DNA of 64,000 nt, from positions 107,605 to 171,604 of the forward strand of contig NC_044920.1 in the NCBI RefSeq assembly GCF_003576645.1. Reading direction: 5' to 3'. The DNA is from Ipomoea triloba. Its lineage: Eukaryota > Streptophyta > Magnoliopsida > Solanales > Convolvulaceae. The notes beneath the pieces were generated by a model. The model was not told the origin of the DNA and made no database searches. It saw only the letters and a list, made by a program, of their open reading frames with translations. Positions within the stretch are counted from its first letter, which is position 1. Each line of letters opens with the position of its first letter. Positions 11,680 through 23,989 of this stretch are shown piece by piece. Both the position numbers and the translations under genes were made by a program.

Positions 11680-14600
11680 ATGGGTTCCTGTCCCTATCCC
11701 TATCAACTCATCACCCAACATCTTCGCCCCCGCGATGATCATTACAACAACAACAACCGCACTACCCCAACCTCCGATCTGCCCAACTACTTCTCCCTGC
11801 GGATTGAACCACCCACCCACACTCATCATGCTCCCCCCAACTCTCCCCTATCCACAGCCCCCCGCCTTCTCTCCCTTGACGTTTTTCGCGGGATTACAGT
11901 TGCGGTAACTCTCTCTCTCTCTCTTTGTTTTTTGGGCCAACCCACTGCATTTTCCCCACTTTATGCTTCCAACTCTATGCCTCGATCATCACTTCTGCCC
12001 TTACATTCTCTTCTCTTGCTTGATCATGGATAACCCAGATTTATACCTTTACAATCAGTGCCCTTTGTACCTTGCCTTGCTTTCTCTTTTCATATACACA
12101 TTCGCTTCTACCAATTCACTTGTCCCAGTAAATTGGGTAATTCAAATCCAATTAAATTGCTTTGCTATGCATTACATAAATTTGGGAGCAAAGCTTCAAG
12201 TGAATTCATGATTATGTTGAGTTGCCACAACATTTTCAAACCAAACCTTCAAAGGGGCACGTTCTTTTCTCTACCCTGGCCACCGATGCTACCAATGGAC
12301 CCTTTACTCTGCCTCAAATACATGGAGATATGTCATTGCTCTTATTTGCCTTTCTCACATGTGCTCTGTTTTGTGTTGCAGTTAATGATACTTGTGGAAG
12401 ATGCGGGTGGAATTTTCCCTTCTATCAATCATTCACCTTGGAATGGTTTAACCCTGGCAGACATAGTTATGCCACTTTTTCTTTTTATTGTAGGAGTATC
12501 ACTTGGACTTGCATACAAGGTAGTCTGCTCTTTGTTATGCATTCCATTACTTCATGTCACAACTTTCTTTACTTTAGGAAACTGCCTGAACAGAAATGCA
12601 AACACCTATGTCAAGAATTCTCATTCCTTTTTTTTTTTCCCTCTAAACTATCAATGTGGGTTACTACTTGCAAATCAAGGTTAGAAGAAGGCCATATATC
12701 ATCTTGCTTTAGGCTTTTATCTTGTGTTTATACTATTCTGTGTTCTCTGTTCTAGTGAAACATATGGTATATTCCATCTACTGGAAACCACTGCATATAG
12801 CTCCAAAAATATTAGGCTTACATCAGTTGTTATTGGACTACAGAACCTATCTAACAGAACGGCTGCAACTGGAAAGGCAATATTTCGGGCACTTAAGCTG
12901 TTGATTATTGGAGTCTTTCTCCAAGGTATTCTTCTTTAAGCAATTAATATCATGACCATTAAAAAAAATTATTTATTTATTTATTTATTTTCTGGAGAAG
13001 TATGTATCTAAAGTTATTAGAAATGTGTTTTCAAGGTAGGAGCTTGTTTATCGCATTGTTGACCTACTTTTCTTTAGCATTTTGTTTGATAGCCAATGCG
13101 ACATATTACAATTGATTATTGAATTTGTTGCACTTGTACTCTTCTTGTTCCAACTTCTTGCAGGAGGCTACTTTCATGGACTCAACAATCTAACTTACGG
13201 AGTGGACATTACACAAATCAGATGGACAGGTGTCTTGCAGGTCTGAATTAATATTATTTTGTTTTTCCTTTGCTAGCATATGCAGGGCAATGTAATTGGC
13301 AATTAAATTATCAACATTGTGAACAATATGCATTCAATAATAGCGAGCATTCTATATTATTCTCTTTTTTTTCTTGTGTTTCTGTCTGGCTGATTAGATC
13401 ACTATAATTATTCTTGCAGAGAATTGCTATAGCATATTTTGTGACCGCTATTTCTGAAATTTGGCTCAAGAATGACTGCAAGGTTGATTCAGGATTATCT
13501 TTGTTAAAGAGATACCAGTACCAGTGGTGAGTTCTGGTTCATTCTTTTTCCAAAACTAGATTTTCACCTTGCTGAAAAATTGGGTAATTTGGATTTGGAA
13601 CTGATTATAGAACCATCTAGGTATAATTGATCTATAAGTTGAACAGTTTTGCCATGCCATGAATTTAGATCATTAGATCAAAGAGTAGCCACAGGATGAG
13701 GTATGAGACAGAGTCAGCTCGTAAAGCTATTTGACCATACTGTACTGGACTACCAGTTAGTGCCATCCTTAGCAAATGATCCTTAAGATCAAGAGGAGTT
13801 GGAAGATCATAACCTTTAGCAGAAAGGGACTGAGCAATTTACTAATGCACCTGTGCCCATCTTTCTACCTCCAACTGGAGTAGCCCTGCATGATGTTTGT
13901 GTAAAACTTAAAAGGTTGATTGATTTGGTAGCTGTGCAGCAGGTTGATTGTCACCTACCATTCCTCTCCACAAACTCCTTGTAGTTCCCCTCACCCCAAT
14001 CATCTAGCGTAGAAACTACTTGCAAAAATCTAACACTCTACCTCCTATAGTCCTATTAAAACATGTCTAACAAATTCAACATGTAAACAAAAATTTATCA
14101 GTAAATTGTTCAAAGAGGATGGAAGATATTTCATAGTTTCCATTGACAGCTGACTAGAATGTTTAGCAACTCTTTTCACTAAATATAAGGTCATTTGAAT
14201 GGAAAAAGAAGATAAAAGGTAGCATATTGCCCTCAAGTACATAATACCCTGTAGCATGTTTACTGGAAGATGGTATATTTGTGCTCAAACAAGTCAGGTA
14301 TTTGCATTTTATTTTTGAACTCGGTGTATTTGCATTTAGAGTTCATTGAATGATGCGGGGAATTGGGGATTAATTTGTCTGGAGAGTACAACTGCTTGTG
14401 CTCTTGTTAAATGGTTCTTTTGCTACAGCTGGCATGTTTTTGATGTTTATAAATTGTCTCAAAATTCATTAATATCCAAAATGCATGCCCTTATCTGCCC
14501 TTTTCCACCTGAGGGGATTCTATGCAGGGCCATGGCTTTTGTGCTTATTGCCATATACCTCTCTTTGTTGTACGGTCTTTATGTTCCAGATTGGGAGTAC

Positions 14601-16592
14601 CAGATTCCAGCGGAGATGGTGTCTTCTGATACAAAGATACTCTCAGTAAGTTCTTTCTTAGTATCTATGAGTAGTTCTTAACTTTAAATCTTTTACGTTT
14701 CTGATATGAGATATCTGCTTTTGATATTAATATTTCAAATGGCCTTAGCAGCATTCTTTGCCTTTCAAGGTGAAATGTGGTGTGCGAGGTGATACAGGAC
14801 CTGCATGCAATGCTGCTGGAATGGTTGATCGTACAGTTTTGGGTATTCAACACTTATATAGAAGGCCAATATATGCACGAACAAAAGTATTCTTCTTTGT
14901 GGAGACTATAGGCCAATTATTTTCAACAGTTTGGCCTCCCTTTTGATTTTAAACTGGATATCTTTCTTTGACAGGAGTGTAGTGTCAATTCTCCAGATTA
15001 TGGTCCACTTCCTATAGATGCTCCTTCGTGGTGTCAAGCCCCCTTTGACCCCGAAGGACTTTTGAGGTTTGTCATTATTTGTCCTTGATATTGCAAGGAC
15101 TGCAAACTTTATGTGCTAATGATCTTGTTTTGATATATTTTGTTCTTCGGTAAGGGGTGGGATTATAACATTGAGGGGGCAAAGAAAACTAAGAGCTCAT
15201 AGCCTAGTCTACCTCATTTGTCAGTGTATCTAAAATCTTTTATCTAATTGCATTTTGCTGTGGAATAACCAAAGAGTTAATTCTCAATATAGTTCCTTGA
15301 CTATATTGATTTTACCATTTCAATTCTCAACTTCTAATTTAGACTAATAAAGTCCTTAACTATGAAACTTTTACTTATTTTAGTCATTCGTTAATAACTC
15401 ATTTAAACAACTGTCAAATCCAAGGGCAATTAAGTAATACTTTGAATGTGCCTGTCACTGCCTGGTTGCCAGAAAGCATATCAGATTTGACAGCTGTTTA
15501 ACATGAGGACTAAAACTGGTAGAATTTCATAGTTAAGGACTTTGTTGGGCAAAATTAAAAGTTGAAGACCAAAATGGGAAAAGGAATATAGTCAAGGGAC
15601 CATTTTAGGTATTAACTCAATTACCAAATGTTAAACCCTATTACCTAAGGGGAATTTACAAATCTAAGGAAAAAAATAGAACTAGTTGGTGTTATTTATT
15701 TATTTCTTTACTTTTACTGCTATTCTGTTTCCTAGTTTTGTTAATTATATAAATCATTCACAATTGTTGTAGCTCATTGATGGCGATTGTAACTTGCTTT
15801 GTTGGTGTACATTTTGGACATGTTATAATCCATTTCAAGGTAAAAAAAAAAGAAAAAGAAAAATCAGTTTTCAATGTTGAAGTTAGTCGTTTGGGATACT
15901 GCCTTATGTAAATCAATTGGCACAGGATCATAAAACTAGAATATTGCAATGGATAATACCATCATGTTGTCTCCTGCTGTTAGGGGTAACATGCAACTTC
16001 TTTGGTAAGGCTTTGTCTTTTCAATTTATGTACTAGTGAGAAATAGAGTGAGTGAACACTTTATAGTTAAAAGACTAGTACGTCTTCTTCCAGTATTTAC
16101 CCTAGCTACCTGTCTCCTTATAGGGATGCATATAAACAAGGTATTATACAGCTTCAGTTACACATGTGTCACTGCTGGTACTGCTGGAGTTGTCTTCGCT
16201 GGAGTGTATATAATGGTTAGATATCATAATCTGTCTGAGAAAGTTTGGAGAGGCAGGGTTGAAGTTATAATTGAAATTTATTCATCCAATCCATAACTGC
16301 GTGCCTGCTAAGCAGTTTCCTTTCCTTAATTCACAGGTTGATGTGTATGGATGTAGACACTTTACAAGTTTGCTGGAGTGGATGGGAATGAATGCATTAC
16401 TGATTTATGTTCTGGTGTCCTGCAACATAATACCAATTATTGTGCAGGGATTGTATTGGAGGCTTCCAGAAAATAACATTGTAAGTAATATATTTACATA
16501 TATACAAGTAGTAGATAGATTGCTTTGGAATTCAAGTTGACATGTCGATGTGTGTTTGGCAGGTTTCAATGATCGGTATTGGGCATAAGTAG
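11680..16592 (+). CDS. HGSNAT-like membrane acyltransferase family protein
   Basis: Thirteen exons: 11680-11904, 12382-12519, 12844-12925, 13164-13240, 13420-13526, 14528-14645, 14770-14886, 14975-15066, 15773-15839, 15926-16004, 16124-16215, 16337-16480, 16563-16592. They sum to 1368 nt, 455 aa. All introns are GT-AG and the phases agree. The ATG follows an in-frame TAG by one codon. The N-terminal ~60 residues are polar and Pro/Asn-rich. Then come RLLSLDVFRGITVALMILVE (about 64-81) and NHSPWNGLTLADIVMPLFLF (about 91-110), family hallmarks. His92 sits where the lumenal catalytic His of human HGSNAT lies. Further hydrophobic segments and the C-terminal YSFSYTCVTAG stretch complete a multipass protein. 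Animal members acetylate heparan sulphate in lysosomes. Plants lack heparan sulphate, so the substrate is unknown. Intron 8 carries a MITE. Confidence 0.9.
15274..15618. mobile_element. MITE in intron 8 of the HGSNAT-like gene
   Basis: The ends GAGTTAATTC and GTATTAACTC are inverted, and similarity extends about 150 bp inward on each side (shared CCTTGACTATAT and AAGTCCTTAACTATGAAA words). Flanks AATAACCAAA (15264-15273) and AATTACCAAA (15619-15628) form a 10-bp duplication with one mismatch, in the range of Mutator-like insertions. It resembles the arms of the 5450-7063 element ('aatggtccctt' words). It lies wholly within an intron and does not disturb the coding frame. Confidence 0.8.
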
Positions 16593-17200
16593 TAGATTCC
16601 CCTGGAACTACACTCATTTTGGTGCTGCATATATTTAATTAGATATAGAGGCATATATGCATATATATAGACACGGTAGCTAGGTCTGTGTCTTCCGTCA
16701 TCTTGTAAGATTACAACCCTAGCTAGCTAGCTAGTATTATATATATTTCTTTAATTTAATGCCTCTAGTCTAGTCTAGTCTAGTCTAGTCTAGTATATAC
16801 ACTGAAGGAGATTTGTTGAGCTACCAATCGGATTTAATCAAATTTCAAATACATTTCTCATGAAAGAGATCCAGATTGGTGTAGTGGTAAAATACTGGAC
16901 TGTATATTATTATACGCAAACAGTACACTGAAGGAGATTGAAGCACAGGCACTTGCATTTGCTTTTCAAAAACACAAAATGATAATCACTCAATCTAAAA
17001 CACAAAAAATCAATAATTAAGGGAAAAAAAAACATATTTCGTCTCAAACAACAACAACAAAAAAAAAAAAAAAAAAAAAAAAAGCTGAACATGGAATGAA
17101 GGAAGGTTAAAGTATGAATAATCCTAGTTACGTTGTAGGGATGGAATTGAAATTAAACACTGGATCGATCAGCTCGTTTGTTGCAGTTTAATTATATTAA
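16593..17200. other. convergent 3' flanks of two genes
   Basis: This holds the presumed 3' UTRs of the HGSNAT-like gene (+) and the DUF247 gene (-). A short (CTAGT)n tandem tract lies at 16766-16794 and a poly-A run at 17059-17082. I see no gene. Confidence 0.6.
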
Positions 17201-18882
17201 TTAAGAATTGGAGTTGGTGTAGTAGGGTAAAACGGTATAGACGGTCTGAACAATGGTGAGGGCGAAGAGGAAAATGGCAGCAATGACGGAGAGTATAGCC
17301 CATGGACTCCTGAAGTAGGTATGAATGAGATTTGCTCGCCACTCGTTCCATGCTTTCTGGCAATAGTGACTCACCTCATTCTGGACTACATCGAGGCTGC
17401 TGTCTGGATCCAAGGTTATATCTTTGGACAGGGAGTTGAACAATTTGGCTACGGCTTTGTCACTTCCAATCGCGTTTTGGATTATTCCGGAGGAGTGGAG
17501 GAGGCTAACATCCTTGCTGCTGTCAATGATGTTATCCATGAAAAAGATGTATGAGGTGACCTCGTTTCCTGCCCCAACGTGGGATCTCTCGAAAGCTATT
17601 AGGTTTAGGAACATGGATTCGCTGGTATCGTCCACCGTAATGGGAGGAAGCCTCAGTACTCCCCACCGGAATGAGATGTCGGTAAGGCTTTGCGTTTTGC
17701 TCTTCTTGAATCGGATGCCCGCTTCGTAAAGCTCCGTCGCGGATCGGATAATCTGGTCATCGCCGTCGCCGCCTCTAGCATTGCGACGTCGACGACGGGC
17801 AGCTTCTCGAGCTCCTCTCCTTTTATTCACGTGCTGCTGCCGCTTACGGGAATACTTGTTGGCTGGCTCCCAAAGCAAGTTCTTCCGATACAAGTCCAGC
17901 ACGTGCAGGCATTTCCCCAAGTTTTTCTTAGGATCAGAGTTATTGGGATTCCATATTTTGATGACGAGGTCATTGATAAATTCCACGGCTTCTTCTTCTA
18001 CAACATCAACCTGCTGCCAGGCTAGGCTATATATGTTAGTATCAAGTGCTTACTTCAAAATCACACATTAATTTTCAAAGCATTGCACTACTGGGTGAGT
18101 TAGACTTGTCGGCCAGGCCAGCAGGTTAGGTATAAGCTAGGTAGCTAGAGTCTAGAGAGGCATGCATGCATGAATGAGAGTAGGTAGGTATTGATGAATT
18201 GAGTATCCTATACTAGTAGATAGCTAAGCTAGTGAGTGACGTGCGTACGTACGTTGTTAGCGACGGCATGCAGAGTATAAAGAAGAAGCATGGGCAACTG
18301 ATTCTGAAGCACCAGCATGTCGCGCCTGAGGTGTGGAATCAGGTACAGCTTTCCATGATCACTGAAAACAGGGTCATTCGGGGCGTAGTCATCCTTTCCT
18401 AGACAATACTTAGGTGAACCCGATCCAGTTCGCAAGATTTCCAGCATGAAACATCCATCCAGAATCATGAGTTGCAGGAATTGGGCGGAAATCCTCTCAT
18501 GATCTTCTTCTACCTGTTGTTGCCAGCTGCAGCCCGGGAGCGTTGTTGTATCGTAGGCGTCTTTTAGATCTTGCACCAGGGGCTCCAGAGCGTGAAGGTA
18601 ATGCTCCAGTGGTTTTCCTGACCTTCTAAGGAACCGAACCAATGCCCTGTGCTTGTGCACCTCCATAGCCTTTAAATGTTCCTCGCCGTGATGATAAGGC
18701 CCAAAAGAGACCGCCTGTGGCTTGTATGCTTTCTTGTTTACGTCGGTGAAGGACGCAGGGATTCGATAGATGGACCGCTTCTTCCACTGCTCCATTTCCG
18801 CAATAACATCTGAATCTCTGCGTCTTGCCGCTTCATTGTTTATCTTTATCACCCAATCTTCATCTTCTGCAGATGACGACAT
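17201..18882 (-). CDS. DUF247 (UPF0481) transmembrane protein
   Basis: Two exons, 18882-18253 and 18010-17201, join in phase 0 over a 242-bp GT-AG intron, giving 479 aa. Family features are clear: IYRIPASFTDVNKKAYKPQA near residues 37-56, VSFGPYHHGEEHL, the central FLQLMILDGCFMLE, NQLPMLLL, and a C-terminal membrane segment SPWAILSVIAAIFLFALTIV ending in a short YTVLPYY tail. DUF247 proteins are plant-specific, predicted membrane-anchored, and mostly uncharacterised; some grass members act in self-incompatibility. Odd feature: a strongly basic insertion at about residues 264-289, with RKRQ, KRRGAR and RRRRR in the loop that is usually variable. The gene is tail-to-tail with the HGSNAT-like gene. 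The start is the first Met of a frame with no earlier Met. Confidence 0.92.
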
Positions 18883-19721
18883 AACATATATATATGCTCA
18901 ATCGCTTTAATTAATTAATTTCTTAGCTTGCTAGCTTGGATCGGAGTACTGTACGTACCTAGCTAGCTACTTCAATTCCTTCAACTGATTACTGATGCAA
19001 TTCCAATTAGCTCGCTCTATTATATATATAGTTAAAGGCCGGCAACGCGCGCACATGCCTCATGTATTATTGTATAGTAGCTAGCACCAGATCAGATCAG
19101 TACCACCCAAGTTATTCCTAACGTAACTATATTGCCTAATCCCCATTCACGCACTATTGGCTGCTGGGGTTCTGATCTCATCAAATTAAAGCTACACACG
19201 AATTTATTCCTCTGGGATCGGAAATGGCCAAAACACGTTAGCTCCACCCTCCTTTAATTTTTTTCTTCTATATGGGTGAATTTTTTTTTTAGTACTATTG
19301 ATCATATTATAAGATAGTATTTGTTTTATATTCTTTTTTGTACCCAAAGAATCAATACTCCACAACCGGTTCGATCCTGTGACTTTCCATCAACAAAAGC
19401 CGGTGAAACTTTAATGCATTATATTGCATGTACTTAATTAATTAATTGTAAATTTGTATAATATATATCATTAATGCCGACCCTGCGCCCTTTTGTGATC
19501 ATTACTGCATTTAATTTATTTCATTTTTCTAAATGAGCTAGTAATTTAAAGTTTATAAACAAATTAAAAATTGAGAAAGTGCATTTATATTCCTTTCTTG
19601 CATTGCGACGGGAGACCAATGCAAGTTTAGTTTACTTTTAATTTGTTACTTCATTCTATATCCTTCTGCGAACATGCTTTACTATTTTATTTTAAAACAA
19701 AATTAAATTATGTATTCCTTT
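18883..19721. other. DUF247 gene upstream region
   Basis: AT-rich promoter-side DNA with repeated AGCTAGCT words. A TATATATATA stretch near 19021-19030 could serve as a TATA element. No coding sequence is seen. Confidence 0.45.
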
Positions 19722-19870
19722 CTTGGGCCAATGACCTTGTGGTAGTGGAGTCAAATTACTCTATCATATGGGAGGTTGTGGCCATGTGGTATTGACTTTT
19801 TGTGATTCAGTAGGTTGAAAGAGTAGTTATGAACAGATACTGCATTATTGTAACGGAGACAATACTACTC
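19722..19870 (+). mobile_element. SINE copy B, tRNA-derived
   Basis: The segment begins near CCAATGACCTTGTGG and shares ATTCAGTAGGTTGAAAGAGT, GTTATGAACAGATACTGCAT and GTAACGGAGACAATACTACT with copies C and D. The A/B-box region is more diverged than in other copies. I did not find a convincing target duplication. Confidence 0.7.
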
Positions 19871-19904
19871 AACAAATATATATTTATTCATTTTTCCTAA
19901 ATTT

Positions 19905-20430
19905 TTTTAAGTGACAAGAAAAATGGACTTTTTAAAGTGACTCGCATGTAGGGAAAGCAATCCTAGGATCCTGCAAGTAACTAGGGAAGGAGGCGCCTTG
20001 ACCCGCATGCAGGAAAGGTGACATAGGGAGGCATCGCGCCTCAAAAAAAAAATATAGATGAAAAAAATAAAGTTATACAAACCCGCATGTAAGGAAGATG
20101 GCCCAAGAAGCAAGTTTGTAAGCAAGGAATTAATTAAGGTGGCTCATGATGAGCCCACATGTAGGGAAGCATCCCAAGAAGCAGCATGCAAGTGGAGGAA
20201 AGGTGGCTCATCGACCAACATGTAGGGAAGACCATCAAAAATAATCTTTTATGAGCTTGTAAGCAAGGAAGGCGGCCTAGGGAGGTATAAAGCCTTCAAA
20301 AAAAAAAAGAAGAAGAAGAAGAAAAAGTCTTACAGGCTTGTACGCGGGGAAGACGATCCAATGAGTCTGCAAATAGGAAAGATTGACTACGTACTCAATA
20401 AGCACAGAGAGAGGGCGACAAAAAAATAAT
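19905..20430. repeat. degenerate tandem repeat around GCATGTAGGGAAG
   Basis: The word 'gcatgtagggaa', or a close variant, recurs at about 19945, 20005, 20084, 20157, 20218 and 20340, with variants of 'aagaagcaa' and 'aggtggctcat' between. Spacing is irregular (about 60-75 bp). It is probably a worn minisatellite inside an old element. Poly-A/AAG runs at 20043 and 20300 interrupt it. Confidence 0.5.
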
Positions 20431-20692
20431 CTTTTTTTTTTGTAGGGATCGTGCAAGAGCTAACTCGTCCGAATAAACCACATTCATGGAAGGCAACAAG
20501 GACCAAGTTATCCAAAAGAGATGATGAGAACCTTTCAGCTCAAGTGTCTAACTAAGAGATGGAATATATTGGAATGGAAGATGATGGGATACAGATTAAG
20601 TCGACCCATTAGTCAGTCGGACCGACACTCGGGCTCAGCACCCTGCTCGGGACTCGATCAGTCAACCACAACGATAAAGGAAGGAGTTACAT
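20431..20692. other. GC-richer repeat-like spacer
   Basis: The base composition is unlike the neighbours, with GTCGACC and CTCGGGACTCG words. It looks like an old LTR-element fragment, but no ends are visible. Its right end (GAAGGAGTTACAT, 20680-20692) is the target site of SINE copy C. Confidence 0.4.
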
Positions 20693-20818
20693 CAAACCTG
20701 CCAAGGACCTTGTAGTCCAGTGGCATCAAACCCTTCCCTTTATACGGGAGGTGGTGAGTTCGAGCCTCAGAGTAGTTCTGAACAGATACTGCATTCTAAT
20801 AGAGTTAGTAGTATTCAA
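20693..20818 (+). mobile_element. SINE copy C with 13-bp perfect target duplication
   Basis: The A box (CTTGTAGTCCAGTGGCATC) and B box (GAGTTCGAGCCTC) are both readable, as in tRNA-derived SINEs. Perfect direct repeats GAAGGAGTTACAT flank it at 20680-20692 and 20819-20831. The tail shares 'gaacagatactgcattctaa' with copy B. The region between the boxes holds a CCCTTCC...GGGAGG arm pair typical of this family. Confidence 0.9.
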
Positions 20819-20831
20819 GAAGGAGTTACAT

Positions 20832-21508
20832 AGCAACTACACAATTATGGAAAGACAATCAAAGTGAACCTAAATTAGTTCCTATCCCTTAAAATTGTTC
20901 TATTTACTAAAATCATTTTCCAACCCTATTAATTACCCTACCTCACCATAAATACAGAATTACCATATGTAGATCCCAAATTACCATAAATCTTGTATCC
21001 TCCCTACCTGACTACAAAGAAGATAGTGAATTTTGGCTTAGCACGCCTAAAAAGTCATGTGGTTTTTATCTTTTGGTTTCCACTTAATGGTTTTTATCTT
21101 TTGGTTTCCACTTAAAAATCTTGTGTCCCTTTATCTTTCTCTCACATCATTTATATTCCATTTAATTCAAATATCTGCACTTTATTTATATGATGGTTGT
21201 GTTGGCTCGCCATTTGACTACCCGATGGTCAATAAAACTAACAGAAGATATCTATAAATTAAAGAGAAGTGTAATGTAATGGCGTTAGTGTAGTACGTGT
21301 GAACACAATTACATTATATTACATGATACCTTCACATGCAGTCCGTATGTATGTATATATGTATTTCCTAGTAGCATAGCACATCAGCTAATAAATAATA
21401 GTGATCAACAACGTAACAAGCAACAGTAGGTATGTAGGAGCTGAGGTATGTGTAGTATAATTAATATATAGTAACGTTATGTTATATTGATGCATGATTT
21501 GATTAATA
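20832..21508. other. XTH gene 3' flank
   Basis: No gene is visible. A 32-bp unit containing 'tatcttttggtttccactta' is directly duplicated at about 21058-21121. AT-rich DNA follows up to the XTH stop codon. Confidence 0.5.
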
Positions 21509-22222
21509 TTATATGTCTCGGTTCCTCCTGCACTCTGGTGGCACGGTGGGATAGCGGAGTCGATCGGTACAGTAGTTGTAGACGGTGTATCGGTTACGAA
21601 CCCAGCGCACACGGCGCCACTCGAAGCGAGTAAGGTCTTGGAAATCCTTTTGGTTCCACCAGTGTTGTTGGGTGTGTGTGGCACAGAATTTATGGTCCAC
21701 AGTTATAAGGCAGCCGTCGATATTGAAGCCCTTGTAAGCAGCTACGAAGGGTGCTTTGGACCAGTCTGTCTTCTCTAACCCGCCCCTGGTGGCCCAATCA
21801 TCCGCATTCCACAGGCTGGAGTATATCTTCATAGGTTGATTGAACGGGAATTTAACTCCCAAACGTTTATTGTTCTTGAACACCCTGATTGGTATGTTGT
21901 CCACATAAAATCTATACATCCATCCATCAGTAATCTCATCTCATCTATATATTATATTAAACTAAAGTAGCTAGCTAGCTAGCGTAATAATATAAATATA
22001 TAAATTAACTTACACAATCTGATGCATACTCCACAAGACGGAGTAGGTGTGGAAGTCCTGGGTGGGGTCAAACCACAGATAAATCCTCTGCTCTTTGTTA
22101 CCCTGGCCACCCGTGTATACATTAGTTTGTAATATGTAGGGCTCCCCAGTTCTGTTCCCCAGGAACTCAAAATCTATTTCGTCGTGCACATTGCTCTGAG
22201 AAGACAGCTGCACGCACCCCAG

Positions 22223-22257
<35 letters not shown>

Positions 22258-23134
22258 GTTAGCTGCATGCCCTAGCTACTTATATTAATTGTGCTCAATC
22301 TACACCGTACTAGCTAGATCAAATTTGTTATGATTTATAGCTAGCTTTTGATGACATAAGTGATAAACACTTGATCTAACAAAGTCAAGGTCACAGATTT
22401 AGTCCATGACAAAGGTATAGTTGGTTGGTGCTGGGTAAAGGCGAAGACCAAATCTAGGATTGAGCTATAACTTTTAATTTGGCGTAAATATTAAGCCCTT
22501 GATTCATCAAATTGAATTAATTAATATATATAATTAAACAACATCGTCTATCATATCAGAAATGATATATGGAATTGAAGTGGGCGGCCTGACCTGGCAT
22601 GGGTATGGTGCTATTGCATTGCATGCATGTACTACTTATAATATATATGTACACCAAATAACGTAACTAACTTACATAGAATGCAGTGACAGTGCCGGCA
22701 GAATCACCGGGAACCATCTTTATTTGCATAGCAAAGTGACCGAATAAGTAGGACCCCTTGGACTCGAACCCAGTGCCTACACACACATATATATGCAACG
22801 TAACGATCAAATCATTTAATTTTTTTAAACAAAAAAATTAATTATATTATATTGGTAGTGCAAGCTTAGCTAGCTAAGATCGGATCAGAGCAAAGTAATG
22901 TAATGCTATATATATACGTATACCAGTACGGTTGTCAAGGTAGAGGTGGATTTCGGAACCAGCGTTGAAGTCCTTGATATGGTCCAAAGCCCAGGTAGGC
23001 ACATAGTTTTTGGCAAATGGCTCATTCATTGCCTTCCTTGGGGTTGCCCCCATCCCCATGCCTGCGCTCATAATCATCATCATCCCTGCTAATATCATTA
23101 TGTAGTCAAGAAAACAAGAAGAAGAGGATGCCAT
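21509..23134 (-). CDS. XTH: xyloglucan endotransglucosylase/hydrolase (GH16), XTH6/7-like
   Basis: Four exons, 23134-22924, 22776-22676, 22207-22014 and 21911-21509, total 909 nt, 302 aa, with GT-AG introns and matching phases. A signal peptide (about residues 1-28, hydrophobic and Met-rich) sends it to the cell wall. The GH16 catalytic motif [11 protein letters not shown] is intact at residues 112-122, with Glu114 as nucleophile and Glu118 as acid/base. It is followed by an NRT N-glycosylation site. The XET C-terminal domain shows paired Cys residues and ends [12 protein letters not shown]. The enzyme cuts and rejoins xyloglucan chains during wall loosening. The wording [15 protein letters not shown] and [19 protein letters not shown] is closest, from memory, to Arabidopsis XTH6 and XTH7. 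No residue expected for activity is missing. Confidence 0.95.
22226..22254. repeat. (TA)n microsatellite in XTH intron 2
   Basis: About 14 TA units sit close to the 5' side (on the minus strand) of the acceptor of XTH exon 3, within the intron. Confidence 0.85.
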
Positions 23135-23324
23135 CTTTAATTTGTCGTCTTAGCTAATTTGAGATACTAAATAATATAAAGCACAAATGCAATATTTGCC
23201 GCAAGATCGATATGATATCGAAGGTGAGATGTGGGCAGGTAGAGCTAGCTAGCTAGCTTAGCTTAATTAAACCTGCCTAGCTAGCTGCACACAATGCATA
23301 TATGCAGTTATTGGCACTCCCTTA

Positions 23325-23339
23325 GCTTTATATATATAG
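23325..23339 (-). promoter_or_regulatory. possible TATA box of the XTH gene
   Basis: On the minus strand the sequence reads CCTATATATATAAAGCT, about 195 bp upstream of the XTH start codon. That position would leave a 5' UTR of roughly 160 nt. AGCTAGCT palindromic words surround it. This is inferred from position and motif only. Confidence 0.4.
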
Positions 23340-23969
23340 GATTTGGAAGTATCATATCATCCTATCCTAGCTAGCTAGCTAGCTACTAATCATATCGTAT
23401 TATATCCTCATCATCGCCAATTAAGCCGGCCGGCCTGGCAGGCAACAGAAACCAAATTAAAATTACTACTTTAATTGTAATTAAGTCCTAATTAATTAAT
23501 TAAGGTAGCACTCTTTCCTAAATCCCATCTCTCCGCCCATTTTTATTTTCCTAAATGGGGAACCAGCTGTGCCGCACGTGCACAAAGGAAATCGGATACA
23601 TACATGAGCACGATATGATATGATAATGCCTGCCTCACCTGGATCGGATCGGAGGATTATATTAATTATTTATAATGCATTGCATGCAGCGAAATTAATG
23701 CTAAAGTGATGAGTTGCATTACAATTAATGTTGCTCATTAAGCTAGGATTCAATTCCACAGGTAGCTAACGGCACTAGCAAACAACTACTATACTTTTAG
23801 TTTTGATTTACAAGTGACGGTAATAATGTGTTTACCGGTATATTATTTGAGTATTTGAATGTTTGAATACAGTATTGAGCGTAGTGCTACAAGTGAGTTC
23901 AGTATGTATTGTCTAAGTTTAAGTGTCGTGTCTCACTACGTGGTTGTGAGTCTTTTTATTCCTTTCAGC
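23340..23969. other. XTH upstream intergenic DNA
   Basis: No gene is visible. Short palindromic words (AGCTAGCTAGCT, GGCCGGCCGG, TTAATTAATTAA) are frequent. A GCCGCACGTGCAC stretch near 23571 contains a CACGTG G-box core. Confidence 0.4.
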
Positions 23970-23989
23970 TCAGTAACGGAACATTAATG

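Noticed and set aside
16866..16920. 'ggtgtagtggtaaaatactgg' resembling a tRNA or SINE head
   Set aside because: No B box and none of the SINE body follows; too little to call.
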